Source: Synergistaceae bacterium
GTDB taxonomy: Bacteria; Synergistota; Synergistia; Synergistales; Aminobacteriaceae
Reading direction: 5' to 3'
Assembly (NCBI GenBank): GCA_018436725.1
Contig: JAHDKT010000015.1
Span: 17,184 to 81,183, forward strand
Length of the DNA stretch: 64,000 nt
Position 1 is the stretch's first letter, and every line of letters starts with the position of its first letter. Below are positions 29,677 through 40,823 of this stretch, in pieces. The position numbers and the translations under genes were made by a program. Under the pieces are notes generated by a model that saw only the letters and a list, made by a program, of their open reading frames with translations, was not told the DNA's origin and made no database searches.

Positions 29677-31239
29677 CTAGTCCTGCATGGAGTTCTTCAA
29701 AAACTCTCCGATGGTGACATTCGCCTCGCCGTCGCTCATGATGTTCTTCTGCTGATGTCTGTCGTGATCGCCGCGCTCCTGCTTGCCTTTTCTGCGCTCC
29801 TCGTCCCGGGGGCGCGAAGGTTCTACGGCCGTCGGCTCCTCAAGCGCGCTGATGCTCAGGCGCATTCTGCGCTCCGAAGGATTGATCTCGATGATTCGGG
29901 CAAGAACCTCCTGCCCCTCGGAGAGTACGTCGCCGGGCTTCTCAACCCTCTTCGTGCTCAACTGGGAGATGTGGATCAGTCCTTCGACGCCCTCTTCGAT
30001 CTCGACGAACGCTCCGAAGTCGGCCAGGCGGACGACCTTGACCGTCAGATCCTGATCCTTCGAGTATCTGGCCGCGATATCGTTCCACGGATCGTTCAGC
30101 TGTTTGTAACCGAGGCTCATGCGCTTCTTGTCCATATCGACGTCGAGCACCTGCACCTCGACCTCCTGGCCCTTGCGAAGCACGTCTCTGGGATGCTTGA
30201 TCCTGGTCCAGCTCAAGTCGCCGATATGGATGAGTCCTTCGATACCGGGCTCGACCTCGACGAACGCGCCGAAGTCGGTGACGTTGGTCACGATACCCTT
30301 GGTCACGTCGTTCTTCTTCCACTTGGAGGACGCAGTCGTCCACGGATCGTTGTCGGTCTGCTTGATGCTGAGAGAGACGCGGTTGTTCTCGCGGTCGATC
30401 CCGATGACCTTCACTTTGACGGGATCGCCCTTCTTGAACATCTCCTTCGGCTTGATATTCCGCTTCCAGGAAAGCTCGCTCATGTGGACAAGTCCGTCGA
30501 TGGGACCGACGTTCACGAAAACCCCGAAGGAGGTGATGCTGCTGACCTCTCCGTCGAGTACCGCGCCTTCGGCCACGTTCACGTAGAAGGATTCGCGTTC
30601 GGCCACAAGAGTCTCCTCGACGATCATACGTCTGGAGAAGACGAGCCGGTGCTTCTTCTTGTCCTTTTCCATCAATTTAGCGTCGAAGATCTCGCCCACG
30701 AACTTGCCCGGATTGACGCCTCTCCCCTCTTCGGCGAGATGCGAAATGGGGACGAACCCCTCGAGTCCGCAGCATTCGACCATGAGGCCGCCCTTGACCT
30801 TGCGGATCCCCTTCACGGAAACGACTTCGTTCTGGGCCAGTTTGTTTTCAAGTTCGCTCCAGCGGCGGTCGAATTCGCATCTCCAGCGGCTGACGAGAAG
30901 CTGCGCTTCTTCGCCGTGGCGGATGCTCACAACCTGAATCTGGATTTTCTCGTCGATCGCGGGTTCGGCCGCGTCCTCGACGAGAACCCTGTGAGACCAC
31001 TCCTTGGCGGGCAGGAAGCCCTCGCACTTGTATCCCACGTCAACAAGCCAGCCTCCGTCGACGACGTTCACCACCGTACCGGTGACTATCTTTCCGCGGT
31101 GCAGCTCCTCGACCTCACCGTACTGCTCGAGGATGCTCTCCATCGTCTCCTGAGCCTCGCCCATTTCTTCCACTTCACGCCCCTCGGCGTTTTCGACGTC
31201 CGTAGTACGGAGTCCCTCATTCATCATTTCTTCCGTCAT
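29677..31239 (-). CDS. rpsA: 30S ribosomal protein S1
   Basis: A 520-residue protein with five S1 repeats, starting near 'RGKIVTGTVVNVVDGGW', 'EVVSVKGIRKVKGG', 'GAVLDGEVSSITSFGVF', 'NDVTKGIVTNVTDFGAF' and 'DLTVKVVRLADFGAF'. The last three are the best conserved. It binds mRNA leaders on the ribosome. The N-terminal 45 residues and C-terminal 60 are charged and low in complexity. ATG 31239 lies inside the end of ispH (23-base overlap), the ispH-rpsA pairing also known in Clostridia. Confidence 0.94.
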   Translation of the reverse strand: MTEEMMNEGLRTTDVENAEGREVEEMGEAQETMESILEQYGEVEELHRGKIVTGTVVNVVDGGWLVDVGYKCEGFLPAKEWSHRVLVEDAAEPAIDEKIQIQVVSIRHGEEAQLLVSRWRCEFDRRWSELENKLAQNEVVSVKGIRKVKGGLMVECCGLEGFVPISHLAEEGRGVNPGKFVGEIFDAKLMEKDKKKHRLVFSRRMIVEETLVAERESFYVNVAEGAVLDGEVSSITSFGVFVNVGPIDGLVHMSELSWKRNIKPKEMFKKGDPVKVKVIGIDRENNRVSLSIKQTDNDPWTTASSKWKKNDVTKGIVTNVTDFGAFVEVEPGIEGLIHIGDLSWTRIKHPRDVLRKGQEVEVQVLDVDMDKKRMSLGYKQLNDPWNDIAARYSKDQDLTVKVVRLADFGAFVEIEEGVEGLIHISQLSTKRVEKPGDVLSEGQEVLARIIEINPSERRMRLSISALEEPTAVEPSRPRDEERRKGKQERGDHDRHQQKNIMSDGEANVTIGEFLKNSMQD

Positions 31240-32137
31240 AACCTTCCATCCCCCTTGACACCTGCGATGTCTCTATTGCGTGTTTCACTTCTTCTATCAA
31301 CCAGTCCGGTGTACTGGCGCCGGCTGCTATTCCAATTTTGTGTTTCCCCGCGAACCACCCCCCGGAAAGCTCCCCCGCGTGCTCGATCCACAGGACGTCG
31401 CAGCTTTGCGAACGCGCTATTTCCACGAGCTTCGCCGTGTTGGCGCTGTTCCGGCCTCCGACGACGATCAGGCCGTCCACACGGGAGGTAATCTTCCTGA
31501 CGGCCTCCTGCCGCTGCGTAGTGGCCCCGCATATCGTATTGAAAACCCGCAGTTCGCGGATTTGGGGCGCGAGAATGGAGGCGGCGGATCCGAGAAACTC
31601 GCCTTTCTGGGTCGTCTGAGATATTACTCCCAACCTGTCCCTTTTGCCAAGAGCCTTTACCTCGGAAAGAGAGGATGCGACAAAAACGTCGCCTCCCGCG
31701 CACCCGACGATGGCCTGTACTTCCGGGTGTCCGGGGTCCCCGAGGACGAGAACCGAGTACCCTTCCTCCGCGAGAAACGCAGCCTTGTCCTGCGCGTTTT
31801 TCACGAAAGGGCAGGTCGCATCGGTCACATTCTCGACGCCGCACCGGGAAATAAGCTCCTCCTTTACGGAGGGAGGCACACCGTGGGCGCGAACAAAGGC
31901 CGGCGATCCCGGCGGAATGTCGTCTATACTGTCCACGACTCTGAGCCCTTTCCTTGACAGACGCTCCACTTCCTGAGGGTTGTGGATGGGCATACCTATG
32001 GAATAGACCTTCCCTTCGCTCCCGGAACCCTCCGCGGCGCACTCCCCGATGCGTTTTTCGAGGCTTTCTATCGCTCTTTTCACGCCGAAGCAGAAACCGG
32101 TGGGCGACGCAGTCTCAATCTCCTTCTTGTGCTCCAT
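31217..32137 (-). CDS. ispH: 4-hydroxy-3-methylbut-2-enyl diphosphate reductase
   Basis: A 306-residue [4Fe-4S] enzyme for the last DXP step, making IPP and DMAPP. The three cluster cysteines sit in 'TGFCFGVKRA', 'DATCPFVKN' and 'FNTICGATTQRQ'; 'HGVPPSV' and 'GDPGHPEVQAI' are substrate segments. ATG 32137 gives a family-like N-terminus; longer starts at ATG 32173 or TTG 32182 are open, and no Shine-Dalgarno is well placed for any of them. Overlaps miaA and rpsA. Confidence 0.94.
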   Translation of the reverse strand: MEHKKEIETASPTGFCFGVKRAIESLEKRIGECAAEGSGSEGKVYSIGMPIHNPQEVERLSRKGLRVVDSIDDIPPGSPAFVRAHGVPPSVKEELISRCGVENVTDATCPFVKNAQDKAAFLAEEGYSVLVLGDPGHPEVQAIVGCAGGDVFVASSLSEVKALGKRDRLGVISQTTQKGEFLGSAASILAPQIRELRVFNTICGATTQRQEAVRKITSRVDGLIVVGGRNSANTAKLVEIARSQSCDVLWIEHAGELSGGWFAGKHKIGIAAGASTPDWLIEEVKHAIETSQVSRGMEGYDGRNDE

Positions 32138-33131
32138 CGACGAAAGACCATCTCCCCGAATGATGACGGACATCCTTTTCAATCGCGTCGGCGAGTTCCG
32201 TCATCGAACAATCCATAGTATCATACCATAGAATTGGAGAAAATTTCCCAAACCAGGTCATCTGCCTTCGAGAAAATGCTTTCGTCTGCCGAATGTCCTG
32301 CTCCGCCGCCTCCTCGCGTGAACACTTCCCGCGCAGATACTCAAGAATATCCTTGTACCCGAAGCCCTGCATCGAGGGGAAACGTTCGTCGAAACCCTTG
32401 GCCAGCAGCCACTCCACCTCCTCCACGAATCCGGAGGCGAACTGCTCCCTGACCCGCCGTTCGATGCTCTCGAAAAGAAAGCGCCGCTCCCTTTTCAGCC
32501 CGATGTACAGCACGTCGTATTTCGGCGAGGGCCCCATCTTCCGGCGCTTCCGCCACGCTTCGCCGACGGTTCCGCCGGTCAGGCGGCAAATCTCCAGAGC
32601 GCGCACAACACGGCGGACATCGTTCTCGTGCAGTCTCTCCGCGCTCTCGGGATCCGCGGAACGAAGCATACAGTGCAGCGCCCCCGCTCCCTGCGCCGAG
32701 GCGATCTCCTCCAGCTCCTTGCGCAGCTCCATACTCTTCGGCAGCTCCTCGGAGAGCGCGCCGCCGAAGAGCGCGTGAAAATAAAACGGCGTGCCCCCCG
32801 CGAAGAGAGGAATGCGCCCCCGAGCGCGTATTCGTTCGACGGCATCCTCGCAGCCCGAGACGAAGTCCGCTGCGGAGAACACCTGATCCGGGTCCGCCAC
32901 GTCGATCATGTGATGGATGATGCGCCGCCGGATATCCGGAGAAATCTTGTCCGCGCCGATATCGAGGTACCTGTACACCTGGCGCGAATCCACGGAGATG
33001 ATCTCCGCGCCCAGCCGTTCGGCGAGAAGAAGGCTCACCGCGGTTTTTCCCACCGCCGTCGGCCCCACGACGGCGAGTAGTGGCATCCGTTCATCCCCGC
33101 GCGCATCCGCGCCGTTGGTCTTTGAAAGCAT
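32115..33131 (-). CDS. miaA: tRNA dimethylallyltransferase MiaA
   Basis: A 338-residue enzyme that adds dimethylallyl to A37 of UNN-reading tRNAs, using the DMAPP made by the adjacent ispH. Walker A 'VVGPTAVGKTAVS', 'DSRQVYRYLDIGADKI' and 'GGTPFYFHALFGG' are diagnostic. ATG 33131 has GGGAG eight bases upstream and lies five bases past mutL. It follows mutL as in many bacteria. Confidence 0.96.
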   Translation of the reverse strand: MLSKTNGADARGDERMPLLAVVGPTAVGKTAVSLLLAERLGAEIISVDSRQVYRYLDIGADKISPDIRRRIIHHMIDVADPDQVFSAADFVSGCEDAVERIRARGRIPLFAGGTPFYFHALFGGALSEELPKSMELRKELEEIASAQGAGALHCMLRSADPESAERLHENDVRRVVRALEICRLTGGTVGEAWRKRRKMGPSPKYDVLYIGLKRERRFLFESIERRVREQFASGFVEEVEWLLAKGFDERFPSMQGFGYKDILEYLRGKCSREEAAEQDIRQTKAFSRRQMTWFGKFSPILWYDTMDCSMTELADAIEKDVRHHSGRWSFVDGAQEGD

Positions 33132-33136
33132 GCGGT

Positions 33137-34963
33137 CTACTCCCTTCCGAAGAACGATTCCAGTTTACTTCTCGGCAGCAGCAGGACGGTCGGGCGTCCG
33201 TGAGGACACGACCAGGGCTGCTCGCACTGCATCAGCCCTCTCCACAGAGCAAGACACTCGGAAGCCGCCAGCCTGTCCCCCAGCTTGACCGAAAGGCCGC
33301 ACGCCAGCGTGGCGAGCTTCCTCCAGAGGATTTCCTCCAGCGGACTCTTCCGCTCCTCCGTCCATTCTAAAAGCACCGAACGCAACAGGCGGACGGGGTC
33401 CTCCCCGATACCCCCTTGCAACGCCGGGTAGACCGAGAGAAGCAGCAGTCCGTCACGCTCTTCGAAGGAAAAACCAACATCCTCCAGCGCCTCCAGATGC
33501 TCCCGGACCGACATCGAGAATGACGGAGGAAGCGGCAGCGGAACCGCGCAGCGCTGCCTGGTCACCGATTCCTTCGATATTCTGCGCGCCCGCTCATAGC
33601 CTATCCGCTCGTGCGCGGCGTGCGGATCCATCACCGCGAGCGCATCGCCGGATTCGAAGACGACATACCCCGACTCCATCCTTCCAAGGAGCCTCACGGA
33701 GTCCTGCTCCCACTTCGGCGATCCTCCTGCGGAGAGCGGGACGGTATCTTCCGAACAGGACGCCTCCGAAGACTGCCCGTCCGCAAAAGGAGACGATGCA
33801 ACCCTGTTGAACAGCTCTCCGGCTGAGGGGGCCGGAGCACGCCGCGAAGAGGGCTGCGACGAGGGAGAACTCGAATGGGCGCGGTACGGAGGCTCCTGCC
33901 GTACAGGAACGTCTCCGGAAGAGAGCGCCGGAGCGACGGGGGCGATGGAGGGAGGCTTTCCCGAGAGCGTCAGCACCGCCTGCTGTACCACGTCGAAGAC
34001 CTCGCCCGGATAGCGGAAGCGGACCTCCGCCTTCGCCGGGTGGATATTCGCGTCGAGCAGCTCGGGGGCAAGCGTGAAGAAAAACATCCAGTTACCCGTC
34101 AGAGACCGGCAGAGCGCACCCACAGCCCCCCGAATCACCGAGTCCACCACCGTGCGGCCGTTCACGAAGGTGGAGACGGCGCTCCTGTTCTTCCCGGGAA
34201 AGGGCATCCACCAGCACTCCAGCGACAGATTCGTCGCCGCCGCCTCGCACATACGCAGCTCGCCCCCGCCGAAACCTCCGTCGTGCGCGGCGCCGGACGG
34301 TGTTCGGGGCGTCTGACGGGGATCCCCCCACAAGGAACGAAGGAGGGACTCCCTGTCCCCGTCTCCCAGAGAGGAGAAGACCTGCCTGCCGTCGTGCTGC
34401 TCCGAAAACGCCACCGACGGGTACGCCACGGCAAGATCGCGCACCAGCGAAGAGACGCGCCGGGCCTCCGCGGCGGCTGTTTTCAGGAACTTTCTGCGGG
34501 CTGGAAGCGTATAGAAAAGGTCTTCGACCGAGATTCGCGTCCCCGGACGGCAGGGCGTCGGCACATGACGGACCGTCCGCCCCCCTTCGATAAAGAGCAG
34601 CGAGCCCTGCTCCTCCCCGGCTTTCCGCGAACGAATCTCCAGGCGGCTCACAGCGGCGATGCTCGCAAGCGCTTCCCCGCGGAATCCGAGCGAACGAACG
34701 CTCTCCAGTTCCTCGACTGTGCGTATCTTGCTCGTCGCGTGCCGCGCCACGGCCAGCGGCAGGTCGTCGAACAACATCCCCTCGCCGTTGTCCTCGATGA
34801 CGATCCGAAGCTTCCCCCCCTCGTGGAGGGCCACGGAAATCTCCGACGCTCCCGCGTCGAGCGAGTTCTCCACCGTCTCCTTCACCACGGAGACGGGGCG
34901 CTCGACCACCTCCCCCGCCGCGATGCGGGAGTACACATCTTCAGGAAGAAGAGAGATTTTCAC
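33137..34963 (-). CDS. mutL: DNA mismatch repair protein MutL
   Basis: A 608-residue MutL. The GHKL ATPase motifs are present ('[16 protein letters not shown]', 'DNGEGM', '[12 protein letters not shown]'). The C-terminal domain keeps an endonuclease-type motif '[12 protein letters not shown]' (DxHAxxExxxxE with Pro for Gln) and 'CPHGRPT', so it is probably a nicking MutL, as in bacteria without MutH. GTG 34963 with GGGAGG nine bases upstream fits the family N-terminus ('KISLLPEDV'). Overlaps mutS by 23 bases. Confidence 0.96.
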   Translation of the reverse strand: MKISLLPEDVYSRIAAGEVVERPVSVVKETVENSLDAGASEISVALHEGGKLRIVIEDNGEGMLFDDLPLAVARHATSKIRTVEELESVRSLGFRGEALASIAAVSRLEIRSRKAGEEQGSLLFIEGGRTVRHVPTPCRPGTRISVEDLFYTLPARRKFLKTAAAEARRVSSLVRDLAVAYPSVAFSEQHDGRQVFSSLGDGDRESLLRSLWGDPRQTPRTPSGAAHDGGFGGGELRMCEAAATNLSLECWWMPFPGKNRSAVSTFVNGRTVVDSVIRGAVGALCRSLTGNWMFFFTLAPELLDANIHPAKAEVRFRYPGEVFDVVQQAVLTLSGKPPSIAPVAPALSSGDVPVRQEPPYRAHSSSPSSQPSSRRAPAPSAGELFNRVASSPFADGQSSEASCSEDTVPLSAGGSPKWEQDSVRLLGRMESGYVVFESGDALAVMDPHAAHERIGYERARRISKESVTRQRCAVPLPLPPSFSMSVREHLEALEDVGFSFEERDGLLLLSVYPALQGGIGEDPVRLLRSVLLEWTEERKSPLEEILWRKLATLACGLSVKLGDRLAASECLALWRGLMQCEQPWSCPHGRPTVLLLPRSKLESFFGRE

Positions 34964-37634
34964 AACGAATCGCCTCCCTGCTTTTTTCGACGAGCGCATA
35001 CAGCAGCTCAAGCGCGCGGAACGGAGTGAGCGAGTCCGGAGTCATCGCCGCGAGTTCCTCGACGATGCCGGAGCGCACAGGCTCGAACAGCGTCATCTGG
35101 CGAACTCCGGGAATCTCCTTCCGCTTGCCTGTATGCTGCGCAGGCGCGGCGCACTTCTCTTCTTTTTCAAAGCGCTGCAGCAGTTCGAACGCCCTCTTGA
35201 GCACGGGGCGCGGCAACCCCGCAAGGCGCGCGACCTCGATGCCGTACGAGCGGTCCGCGCTTCCCTTCACTACCTGGTGCAAAAAGAAGATGCCGTCCGC
35301 ATCCTCCTTCACAGCCATGCTCAGGTTCTCGATCTGCGGATAGCGCTCGTCGAGGCAGGTCAGCTCGTGGTAGTGGGTCGCGAAAAGCACCTTCGGCGAG
35401 CGGCCGCACCCCTCCGCAAGGTGCTCCAGGACGGCCCAGGCGATGCTCATGCCGTCGTAAGTGGACGTCCCTCTTCCCACCTCGTCGAGAATGACCAGGC
35501 TCCTCTCCGTCAGGTTGTTCAGGATGTTCGCCGTCTCCACCATCTCCACCATGAAGGTGCTGCTTCCGCGCGCCAAGTCGTCCCGCGCGCCGATGCGCGT
35601 GAAAATCCTGTCGCAGAGTCCCATCGACGCCGACTCCGCAGGGACGAAGCACCCTATCTGCGCCATCACGACGAGCAGAGCAGCCGTCCGCAGGTAGGTG
35701 GACTTTCCCGCCATGTTCGGCCCCGTGATCAACGCGATCCGCTTCTCCGAACGCCGCAGCGCGATGGAGTTGGGGACGAAGGGCGAATCGGTCAGGCACT
35801 CCTCCACGACCGGGTGACGCGCGTTCCGCACGACGATATCGTACCCGTCGTTCAGTTCCGGGCGGATATACCCGCGCTCCCTGGCGACCTCGGCGAAGGA
35901 TGTCAGCACATCGAGGGCCGACAGGACGCTCCCCAGATGCTGCAACTCCTCCACGCGGGCCAGCGTCCGCTCCGTCAGGCCGTCGAAGAGCGCCCCTTCC
36001 CTCCGTGATATCTCCGAGGCAGCGGACGCAATACGCTCCTCAAGCTCCTTCATCTCCTGCGTGATGAAGCGCTCCGCGTTCACCAGCGTCTGCTTCCGGA
36101 TGAACCATCCGGGCAGCTCCACCTCGCCCGCGTTCAGGGCGGCCCTGCTCACTTCAAGGTAGTAGCCGAACACCTTGTTGTAGCCGGGCTTGATCCTCGA
36201 GATGCCCGTGCTCTCGCGCACCTTCTCCACGTAGGCGTCCATCATGTCGGAAGCGCCAGCCTCGACGCCGCGCCACTCGTCCAGTTCAGCGTCGTACCCG
36301 CTCCGGATCAGGCCTCCCTGCGCCCTGTTGCGGGGGAGGTCGTCCTCAAGCGCCGCGCACAGCTCCTCCCGAAGCGCAGTGAAGTCGGCGATCCCTCCGG
36401 TCCAGCGGGAAAGCGGCGAGTCCGCGCACAGCGGCAGAATCGAAGGCAACAGATAGAGAGTATCCCGGATCGCCCCGAGGTCTTTCGGCGTGCCGGTTCC
36501 AAGACTCAGCCGCGAGGAGGAGCGCTCCACGTCGCGGCATTCGCCGAGCAGGTCGCGGAGCGCGCGCCGCTCTCCGGAGTTCTCCACAAGCCAACCTACG
36601 GCATCCTGCCTGCGGCGCACCTCGTCGAGGTCGAGCAGCGGACGGAGCATCCACTCTCTGAGTAGCCGCCTCCCCATGGTCGAACGGCACCGGTTCAGCG
36701 TCCGGTAGAGGGACGGCGCGTCCCCGTTCTGCTCCTGCCGCGTATCGAAAAGTTCGAGATTCCGCCCCGTCGTCACGTCAAGATGCAGATGCTCCGAGGA
36801 GCGCAGCGGATGCGCACGCTTCACGTACTCCACCGCGCCGAACTGCGTCTCGTGGAGATACGCCAGCACGGCGGCGGCGGCTCCGGCGGCCGGAGAGCCG
36901 TCCTCCAGGCCGAAGGAGGCCAGCGTCGCCGTCTTCCACTGCTGCAACAAGCGCCGCGTACCCTGGGCCGGGCTGAAGAACTCGTCCTCCCTCGGGAGAG
37001 GAAAGAAATCGCCCACAAGCGGCAGCCACTCGGAGAGCGAAAGACTCGCGGGATGGAGCAGCTCGCCGGGAGCGAAAGAACCGAGCAGCGCGGCGGCCTC
37101 CCCCTTCGAGAAGACGCCGGCCTCAAGACGCCCCGTCTCCACCGAGAGCAGCGCCACGGCAAGCTCCTTCCCCGCCCGGCACACGGCAGCCAATCGTCCG
37201 CCAGAACCGGCTTCCTCGGGGACGTACGTTCCCGGTGTGACGATGCGGATCACCTTCCGTTCGACAATGCCCTTGTTGCTCGGCTCGGTGATCTGTTCGC
37301 AGATGGCCACCTTGCACCCGGCGCGGACGAGCCGCCCCAGATAGCCGTTGACCGCGTGCCACGGCACGCCCGCCATCGGGATGCTCTTCTCAGCGTCCCG
37401 CGCCGTGAGCGTGATGTCCAGGATCGACGACGCCTTCACCGCGTCATCGAAGAACATTTCGTAGAAGTCGCCCATCCTGAAGAAGAGAATGCAGTCCGGA
37501 TACAGCTTCTTCCACTCGAAGTACTGCGAAAGCATCGGCGTCATCTTCACCCCGGACAGCCCGGAGGGAATGACCTCCAAGGCCGCCTCCCCGCGCTCCG
37601 GCAGGGTTCTCTCTCCCGGAGCCGCCCCGTTCAT
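34941..37634 (-). CDS. mutS: DNA mismatch repair protein MutS
   Basis: An 897-residue MutS. The mismatch-reading Phe-x-Glu lies in '[11 protein letters not shown]', the Walker A in '[14 protein letters not shown]', and Walker B and signature in '[17 protein letters not shown]'. A 30-residue N-terminal extension precedes the usual '[12 protein letters not shown]' start; ATG 37634 is kept because it overlaps the ruvX stop by four bases. An ATG 30 codons later is the alternative. Confidence 0.97.
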   Translation of the reverse strand: MNGAAPGERTLPERGEAALEVIPSGLSGVKMTPMLSQYFEWKKLYPDCILFFRMGDFYEMFFDDAVKASSILDITLTARDAEKSIPMAGVPWHAVNGYLGRLVRAGCKVAICEQITEPSNKGIVERKVIRIVTPGTYVPEEAGSGGRLAAVCRAGKELAVALLSVETGRLEAGVFSKGEAAALLGSFAPGELLHPASLSLSEWLPLVGDFFPLPREDEFFSPAQGTRRLLQQWKTATLASFGLEDGSPAAGAAAAVLAYLHETQFGAVEYVKRAHPLRSSEHLHLDVTTGRNLELFDTRQEQNGDAPSLYRTLNRCRSTMGRRLLREWMLRPLLDLDEVRRRQDAVGWLVENSGERRALRDLLGECRDVERSSSRLSLGTGTPKDLGAIRDTLYLLPSILPLCADSPLSRWTGGIADFTALREELCAALEDDLPRNRAQGGLIRSGYDAELDEWRGVEAGASDMMDAYVEKVRESTGISRIKPGYNKVFGYYLEVSRAALNAGEVELPGWFIRKQTLVNAERFITQEMKELEERIASAASEISRREGALFDGLTERTLARVEELQHLGSVLSALDVLTSFAEVARERGYIRPELNDGYDIVVRNARHPVVEECLTDSPFVPNSIALRRSEKRIALITGPNMAGKSTYLRTAALLVVMAQIGCFVPAESASMGLCDRIFTRIGARDDLARGSSTFMVEMVETANILNNLTERSLVILDEVGRGTSTYDGMSIAWAVLEHLAEGCGRSPKVLFATHYHELTCLDERYPQIENLSMAVKEDADGIFFLHQVVKGSADRSYGIEVARLAGLPRPVLKRAFELLQRFEKEEKCAAPAQHTGKRKEIPGVRQMTLFEPVRSGIVEELAAMTPDSLTPFRALELLYALVEKSREAIRCENLSSS

Positions 37635-38053
37635 GCCCTGCCGCTCCTGTCCAGCCAGCTCTGCAGAATCAGCGCCGCAGCCACCTTGTCCACCTTTCCC
37701 TTCCGGTTCTTCCGCGAAACGTCCCCTTCAAGAAGCGCCTGCGTCGCCATGACGGTGGAGAAGCGCTCGTCGTGCAACACGACGTTCACCGCCGGATAGC
37801 GTTCACTCAGAACGCGCCCCCACTCCTCGATCTTCTCCGCTTCCGGCCCGCGCGCGCCGGTCGTGCGCAACGGCACGCCCAGGAGCAGCGTCTCCGGATC
37901 GTACGTCTTCACAAGCGCGTCCAGCTCCTCCAGCCAGGAGGATTCGGCGGACAGAACGGCGATCCCCTGGGCGAACATCCCCAGGGGATCGCTGACTGCG
38001 ACGCCGATGCGGACCGTCCCTATGTCAAGGGCGAGCGTCCGTCTGCTCAGCAT
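37631..38053 (-). CDS. ruvX: Holliday-junction resolvase-like protein RuvX/YqgF
   Basis: A 140-residue RNase H-fold protein with '[16 protein letters not shown]', '[11 protein letters not shown]' and '[10 protein letters not shown]', the catalytic acidic residues. YqgF proteins act in pre-16S rRNA 5'-end processing; a Holliday junction role is older and less certain. The start overlaps the end of alaS by seven bases, a common gene pair. Confidence 0.95.
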   Translation of the reverse strand: MLSRRTLALDIGTVRIGVAVSDPLGMFAQGIAVLSAESSWLEELDALVKTYDPETLLLGVPLRTTGARGPEAEKIEEWGRVLSERYPAVNVVLHDERFSTVMATQALLEGDVSRKNRKGKVDKVAAALILQSWLDRSGRA

Positions 38054-40698
38054 GTAAGAAGCTGCCGCTCCACAATGCCGGGAAGCGCCTTGAAAAAGTC
38101 TTCGAGGGCTTCCGGCTTCTTGCCTCCGCCCTGCGCGAGCGCCGGTCTTCCGCCGCCGCCGCCGCCGAGCATCGCCGAACCTTCCTTGACGACCTTTCCG
38201 GCGGACACGCCCCTCGCGAGCGCCTTCTCGTCGGCCATGGCGATGATGGTCACGTTCCCCTCAACGACGGAGGCAAGAGCGACCAGCACGCCTGTATCCG
38301 CAGAGCGCTTGTTGAGCACCCTGTCGCCCATCTCGCGCAGCATATCCGCGTTCACTCCGTCGAAGCGGCCGAAGACCACGTCCACGCCGTCCGCGGAAGC
38401 ATGCCGGAGCGAACTCTCAAGGGAGCTGCTCAGCGAGTTGATCTTCATCTCTTCGATCGTCCGGGCGAGCGACTTCACTTCCGACTGAAGCTGCTCGATC
38501 TTCGGCAGCACGCCCGATTCATCCACCGCGAGCACGCCTCCGATCTCGCCCAGCGTCCTCCATGTCCGCTGGAAGACGCGCAGCGCCTCCAGCCCCGTCA
38601 CTGCGGTAATCCTCCGCGTACCGGAGCCGATGCTCTCCTCGCGCAGAATCTTGAACAGACCGATCTCGCCGGTCGAGGTCACGTGGAGACCTCCGCACAG
38701 CTCCGCGGAAAAGTCCGCGATGCGCACAACGCGGACCACGTCGCCGTACTTCTCCTCGAAGAGGGCCTTCGCGCCCTCCGCGCGGGCATGCTCCATATCG
38801 GTCTCCGTTATGTTCAGCGAATCGTTCGCCAGTACCTCCGAGTTCACCTCGTGCTCAACCTGCGCGATCTGTTCGCGTGAAAGCGGCTCGAAGTGCGTGA
38901 AGTCGAAGCGGAGGTTCGACTCGCCCACGAGCGAGCCCGACTGGCGCACATGCCCGCCGAGCACGCGGACAAGCGCCTCGTGCAGCAGATGGGTCGCCGT
39001 ATGATTCCTTCGGATGGAGTTCAGCCGCTCCGTGTTCACGCAGGCGCGCACCGAGTCGCCCGTCTTCAGCGATCCTTCAAGCACCTTCGTCGTGTGCACG
39101 CGCAGCCCTTTGGCGCGGACCAGCGTATCCTCCACCTCGACCTTGAACCCGTCGCCCTGCAGCATTCCGGTATCGCCGATCTGTCCGCCCTTTTCGCCGT
39201 AGAACGGCGTGCGGTCGAGCACCACCTCGACCTCCTCGCCCGCGGAGGCGAAGTCGATCTGCTTGCCGTCGCGGATAAGCGCCGCAACAGTCGACAGCGA
39301 GGCGCACTCCGAATAGCCCAGGAACTCCGTATCGCCAAGCGTCTCGTTCAGCTCGGTGTACACGTCGCCGGTCATCTCGTTGCGTTTCTGTTTGCTCGAC
39401 GCCCGCGCGCGTTCGCGCTGCGCCGTCATCTCACGGTCGAACCCTTCGCGGTCCACGGTGAAACCGTTCTCCTCGACGATCTCGGACGTCAGTTCCAGAG
39501 GGAAGCCGTAGGTATCATACAGCTCGAAGGCGACGGCCCCCGGAAGCGTCGCGCTCCCGGAGCGCTTGAGGTTCGCCATCTCCGCGTCCAGAAGCTCCGT
39601 CCCCTGCTGCAGCGTGCGGCCGAAGCGCTTCTCCTCCACGTCGATGATCTGCTCGACCATCAGGCGGTTGTCCACGATCTCCCGGTACGGATCGCCCATC
39701 AGCGCGATCACATCGGGAACGAAGTCGGTCAGGAAGGGACGGTCGACCCCCAGCAAGCGGCCGAAACGCGCCGCGCGGCGGAGCAGCCGCCGGAGCACGT
39801 ACCCCCGCCCGTCGTTCGACGGGAGAATACCGTCCGCGATCATGAAAATCACGGAGCGTATATGGTCGGCGATGACGCGCACGGCCAGATCGGTCTTCTG
39901 GCTGTAGCCGTACTGAATCCCGCCCAAGCCGCACGCCCTGTCGATCAGCGGCCGGAAGAGATCGGTCTCGAAGTCGGTGCGCACGCGCTGCACCACGGAG
40001 GTCAGACGCTCGAGCCCCATTCCGGTGTCGATGTTCTTCTTCGGCAGCGGAACCAGAGAGCCGTCCTTCTGCTGGTCGAACTGCGTAAACACAAGATTCC
40101 AGATCTCGAGGTATCTGTCGCAGTCGCACCCCACCGCGCACTCCGGCCTGCCGCAGGAATACTCGGGCCCCTGATCGTACATGATCTCCGAACACGGACC
40201 GCACGGCCCCTGCGTTCCCATGAACCAGAAGTTCGCGTCCTTGTCGAAGCGGAAGATCCGCTCGTCGGGAAGACCGACGATATTGTGCCAAACGTCGTAC
40301 GCCTCTTCGTCGTCTTGGTAGATCGTCGCCGAGAGGCGTTCCGGCTCCAGGCCGATCACTTCCGTCAGGAATTCCCACGCCCAGGTGATCGCTCCCTTCT
40401 TGAAGTAGTCCCCCCACGCGAAGTTCCCCAGCATCTCGAAGAAAGTATGGTGCCGCGCCGTCCGACCGACGTTCTCGATGTCGTTCGTTCGAACGCACTT
40501 CTGCGACGTCACCGCCGTCGGCGACTCCGGCGTCTGAATCCCCAGATAGTAGGGCTTGAAAGGAACCATTCCCGCGATGGTAAAAAGCAGCGAAGGATCG
40601 TCGGGAATGAGCGAGAAGCTCGGTACATGTCGGCTCCCCTTCGACACCCAGAAATCAACAAACAAAGAACGTATCTCTCTACCCGATCTCCACTGCAT
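38047..40698 (-). CDS. alaS: Alanine-tRNA ligase
   Basis: An 883-residue class II synthetase: aminoacylation domain ('SFSLIPDDPSLLFTIAGMVPFKPYYLG', 'RTNDIENVGRTARHHTFFEM'), editing domain with 'HTATHLLHEAL' and 'CGGLHVTSTGEIG', and a C-Ala oligomerisation tail ending in a Gly-rich segment. ATG 40698 follows GGGGAGG. A 125-base gap with two hairpins separates it from the upstream deaminase gene. Confidence 0.97.
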   Translation of the reverse strand: MQWRSGREIRSLFVDFWVSKGSRHVPSFSLIPDDPSLLFTIAGMVPFKPYYLGIQTPESPTAVTSQKCVRTNDIENVGRTARHHTFFEMLGNFAWGDYFKKGAITWAWEFLTEVIGLEPERLSATIYQDDEEAYDVWHNIVGLPDERIFRFDKDANFWFMGTQGPCGPCSEIMYDQGPEYSCGRPECAVGCDCDRYLEIWNLVFTQFDQQKDGSLVPLPKKNIDTGMGLERLTSVVQRVRTDFETDLFRPLIDRACGLGGIQYGYSQKTDLAVRVIADHIRSVIFMIADGILPSNDGRGYVLRRLLRRAARFGRLLGVDRPFLTDFVPDVIALMGDPYREIVDNRLMVEQIIDVEEKRFGRTLQQGTELLDAEMANLKRSGSATLPGAVAFELYDTYGFPLELTSEIVEENGFTVDREGFDREMTAQRERARASSKQKRNEMTGDVYTELNETLGDTEFLGYSECASLSTVAALIRDGKQIDFASAGEEVEVVLDRTPFYGEKGGQIGDTGMLQGDGFKVEVEDTLVRAKGLRVHTTKVLEGSLKTGDSVRACVNTERLNSIRRNHTATHLLHEALVRVLGGHVRQSGSLVGESNLRFDFTHFEPLSREQIAQVEHEVNSEVLANDSLNITETDMEHARAEGAKALFEEKYGDVVRVVRIADFSAELCGGLHVTSTGEIGLFKILREESIGSGTRRITAVTGLEALRVFQRTWRTLGEIGGVLAVDESGVLPKIEQLQSEVKSLARTIEEMKINSLSSSLESSLRHASADGVDVVFGRFDGVNADMLREMGDRVLNKRSADTGVLVALASVVEGNVTIIAMADEKALARGVSAGKVVKEGSAMLGGGGGGRPALAQGGGKKPEALEDFFKALPGIVERQLLTC

Positions 40699-40756
40699 GA
40701 ACTCTTTTCCTCCCCGTAGCCCCCGCGGATATGCCTCCGGAGGGCGGTTCTTCGTC

Positions 40757-40804
40757 CTCCCCTCTCGGGGGAGTGTTTTTCCGGAAACGACAGCACGTTT
40801 CCGG
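40757..40804. other. Two hairpins in the gap before alaS
   Basis: CTCCCC/GGGGAG (40757-40762, 40768-40773) and CCGGAAACG/CGTTTCCGG (40781-40789, 40796-40804) lie side by side. On the minus strand no T tract follows either. On the plus strand the first is followed by TGTTTTT, but no plus-strand gene ends here. They may regulate alaS or the end of the mtaD message. Confidence 0.45.
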
Positions 40805-40823
40805 CGCCGTTCGCGGCAACCAA

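Noticed and set aside
29674..31491. 605-codon plus-strand ORF opposite rpsA
   Set aside because: Antisense shadow in GC-rich sequence; five S1 repeats are clear on the minus strand.
38893..40719. 608-codon plus-strand ORF opposite alaS
   Set aside because: Antisense shadow; no recognisable domain.
40699..40823. T-box riboswitch before alaS
   Set aside because: Too short and no TGGNACCGCG-type element; hairpins only.
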